Assembly (NCBI GenBank): GCA_019912505.1
Contig: JAIOIM010000437.1
Location: 1-6,313, forward strand
DNA: 6,313 nt
Reading direction: 5' to 3'
From: Ignavibacteriaceae bacterium
GTDB lineage: Bacteria; Bacteroidota; Ignavibacteria; Ignavibacteriales; Ignavibacteriaceae
Part shown: positions 6,103 to 6,313 of the stretch, one piece after another
Layout of the letters: the number at the start of each line of letters is the position of its first letter
Position numbering within the stretch: position 1 is the stretch's first letter
The notes under the pieces: model-generated
Seen by the model: only the letters and a program-made list of their open reading frames with translations
What the model was told of the DNA's origin: nothing
The model's database searches: none
Program-made: the position numbers and the translations under genes

Positions 6103-6132
6103 TTGATAGATAACCGCAATTCTATATATATT
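6103..6132 (+). promoter_or_regulatory. Candidate sigma-70-like promoter for panD
   Basis: TTGATA (6103-6108) is followed 18 bases later by TATATT (6127-6132), each five of six to consensus; with 16-base spacing TATATA (6125-6130) also fits. It would give a leader of about 20-25 bases before panD and suggests panD is transcribed independently of the redox genes. I found no convincing intrinsic terminator between 6047 and this site, so read-through from upstream is also possible. Confidence 0.35.
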
Positions 6133-6161
6133 AAGAGAGCTAATAATAAGATTTTTGTTTA

Positions 6162-6313
6162 ATGACAAGAGAAATGTTTAAAAGTAAAATTCACCGTGCT
6201 ATTGTTACGATGGCTGAACTTTATTACGAAGGCAGCATAACAATAGATAAAGATCTTTTGGACGCGGCTGAAATTTTGCAGTATGAAAAAGTTCAGGTTG
6301 TAAACGTAAACAA
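6162..6313 (+). CDS. panD: Aspartate 1-decarboxylase, 5' part (runs off window)
   Basis: The first 50 codons of a pyruvoyl-dependent enzyme that converts L-aspartate to beta-alanine for pantothenate and coenzyme A synthesis in the cytoplasm. The fragment aligns from its first residue with the well-known PanD N-terminus: M-x-R-x-M, then K9-I-H-R (9-12), then Y-Y-E-G-S (21-25). The Gly24-Ser25 bond is the self-processing site that turns Ser25 into the pyruvoyl group. Lys9 and Tyr22 match conserved residues of the family. D-x-x-L-L-D-A-A-x-I-L (30-40) is also typical. The ATG at 6162 is preferred over the ATG at 6174 because of this alignment, although no good ribosome site precedes it. The gene is cut by the window edge; the rest of the family's roughly 115-125 residues lies beyond. 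It is separated from the upstream oxidoreductase gene by 115 bases and has no functional link to it. Confidence 0.95.
   Translation, partial: MTREMFKSKIHRAIVTMAELYYEGSITIDKDLLDAAEILQYEKVQVVNVN

Overview
The window is AT-rich bacterial DNA (by eye about two thirds A+T). It carries a compact redox gene cluster flanked by two biosynthetic housekeeping genes. The very long CXXCH cytochrome, the mix of weak and clear Shine-Dalgarno sites, the low GC and the combination of protein types suggest the Bacteroidota/Chlorobiota/Ignavibacteriota group. Ignavibacteria are my best guess. This is inference from sequence style and remembered families, not a database result.

Layout. Positions 1607-18 on the minus strand encode a secreted cytochrome c with 20 CXXCH heme motifs in a repeating three-heme module. 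Positions 1608-1956 are a divergent, gene-free control region with promoter-like elements and a Fur-box-like palindrome. On the plus strand follow dapF (1957-2820), a 99-residue ABM-like dimeric alpha/beta-barrel protein (2837-3136), a membrane protein with the histidine spacing of a diheme cytochrome b (3230-4105), a membrane-anchored TPR protein (4116-4715), and a membrane-anchored ferredoxin plus FAD/NAD(P) oxidoreductase (4715-6046). A 115-base gap with a possible promoter precedes the 5' part of panD (6162 to the window end).

Working model (inference). The cytoplasmic flavoprotein exchanges electrons with NAD(P)H and passes them through two unusual three-cysteine ferredoxin sites to the diheme b protein. 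Its two heme sites are predicted to lie near opposite faces of the membrane. From there electrons would reach the periplasmic 20-heme wire. The TPR protein, probably periplasmic, could help assemble or dock the cytochrome. The direction of flow and the terminal donor or acceptor cannot be read from the window. No outer-membrane porin and no terminal reductase are encoded here.

The least ordinary points are: Ser and His in place of the second cysteine of the two ferredoxin motifs; two intramembrane histidine pairs, each exactly 14 residues apart, in an otherwise unfamiliar small membrane protein; a close match between heme number and spare histidines in the cytochrome modules; and a 15-codon leader frame that overlaps the start of the cytochrome b gene.
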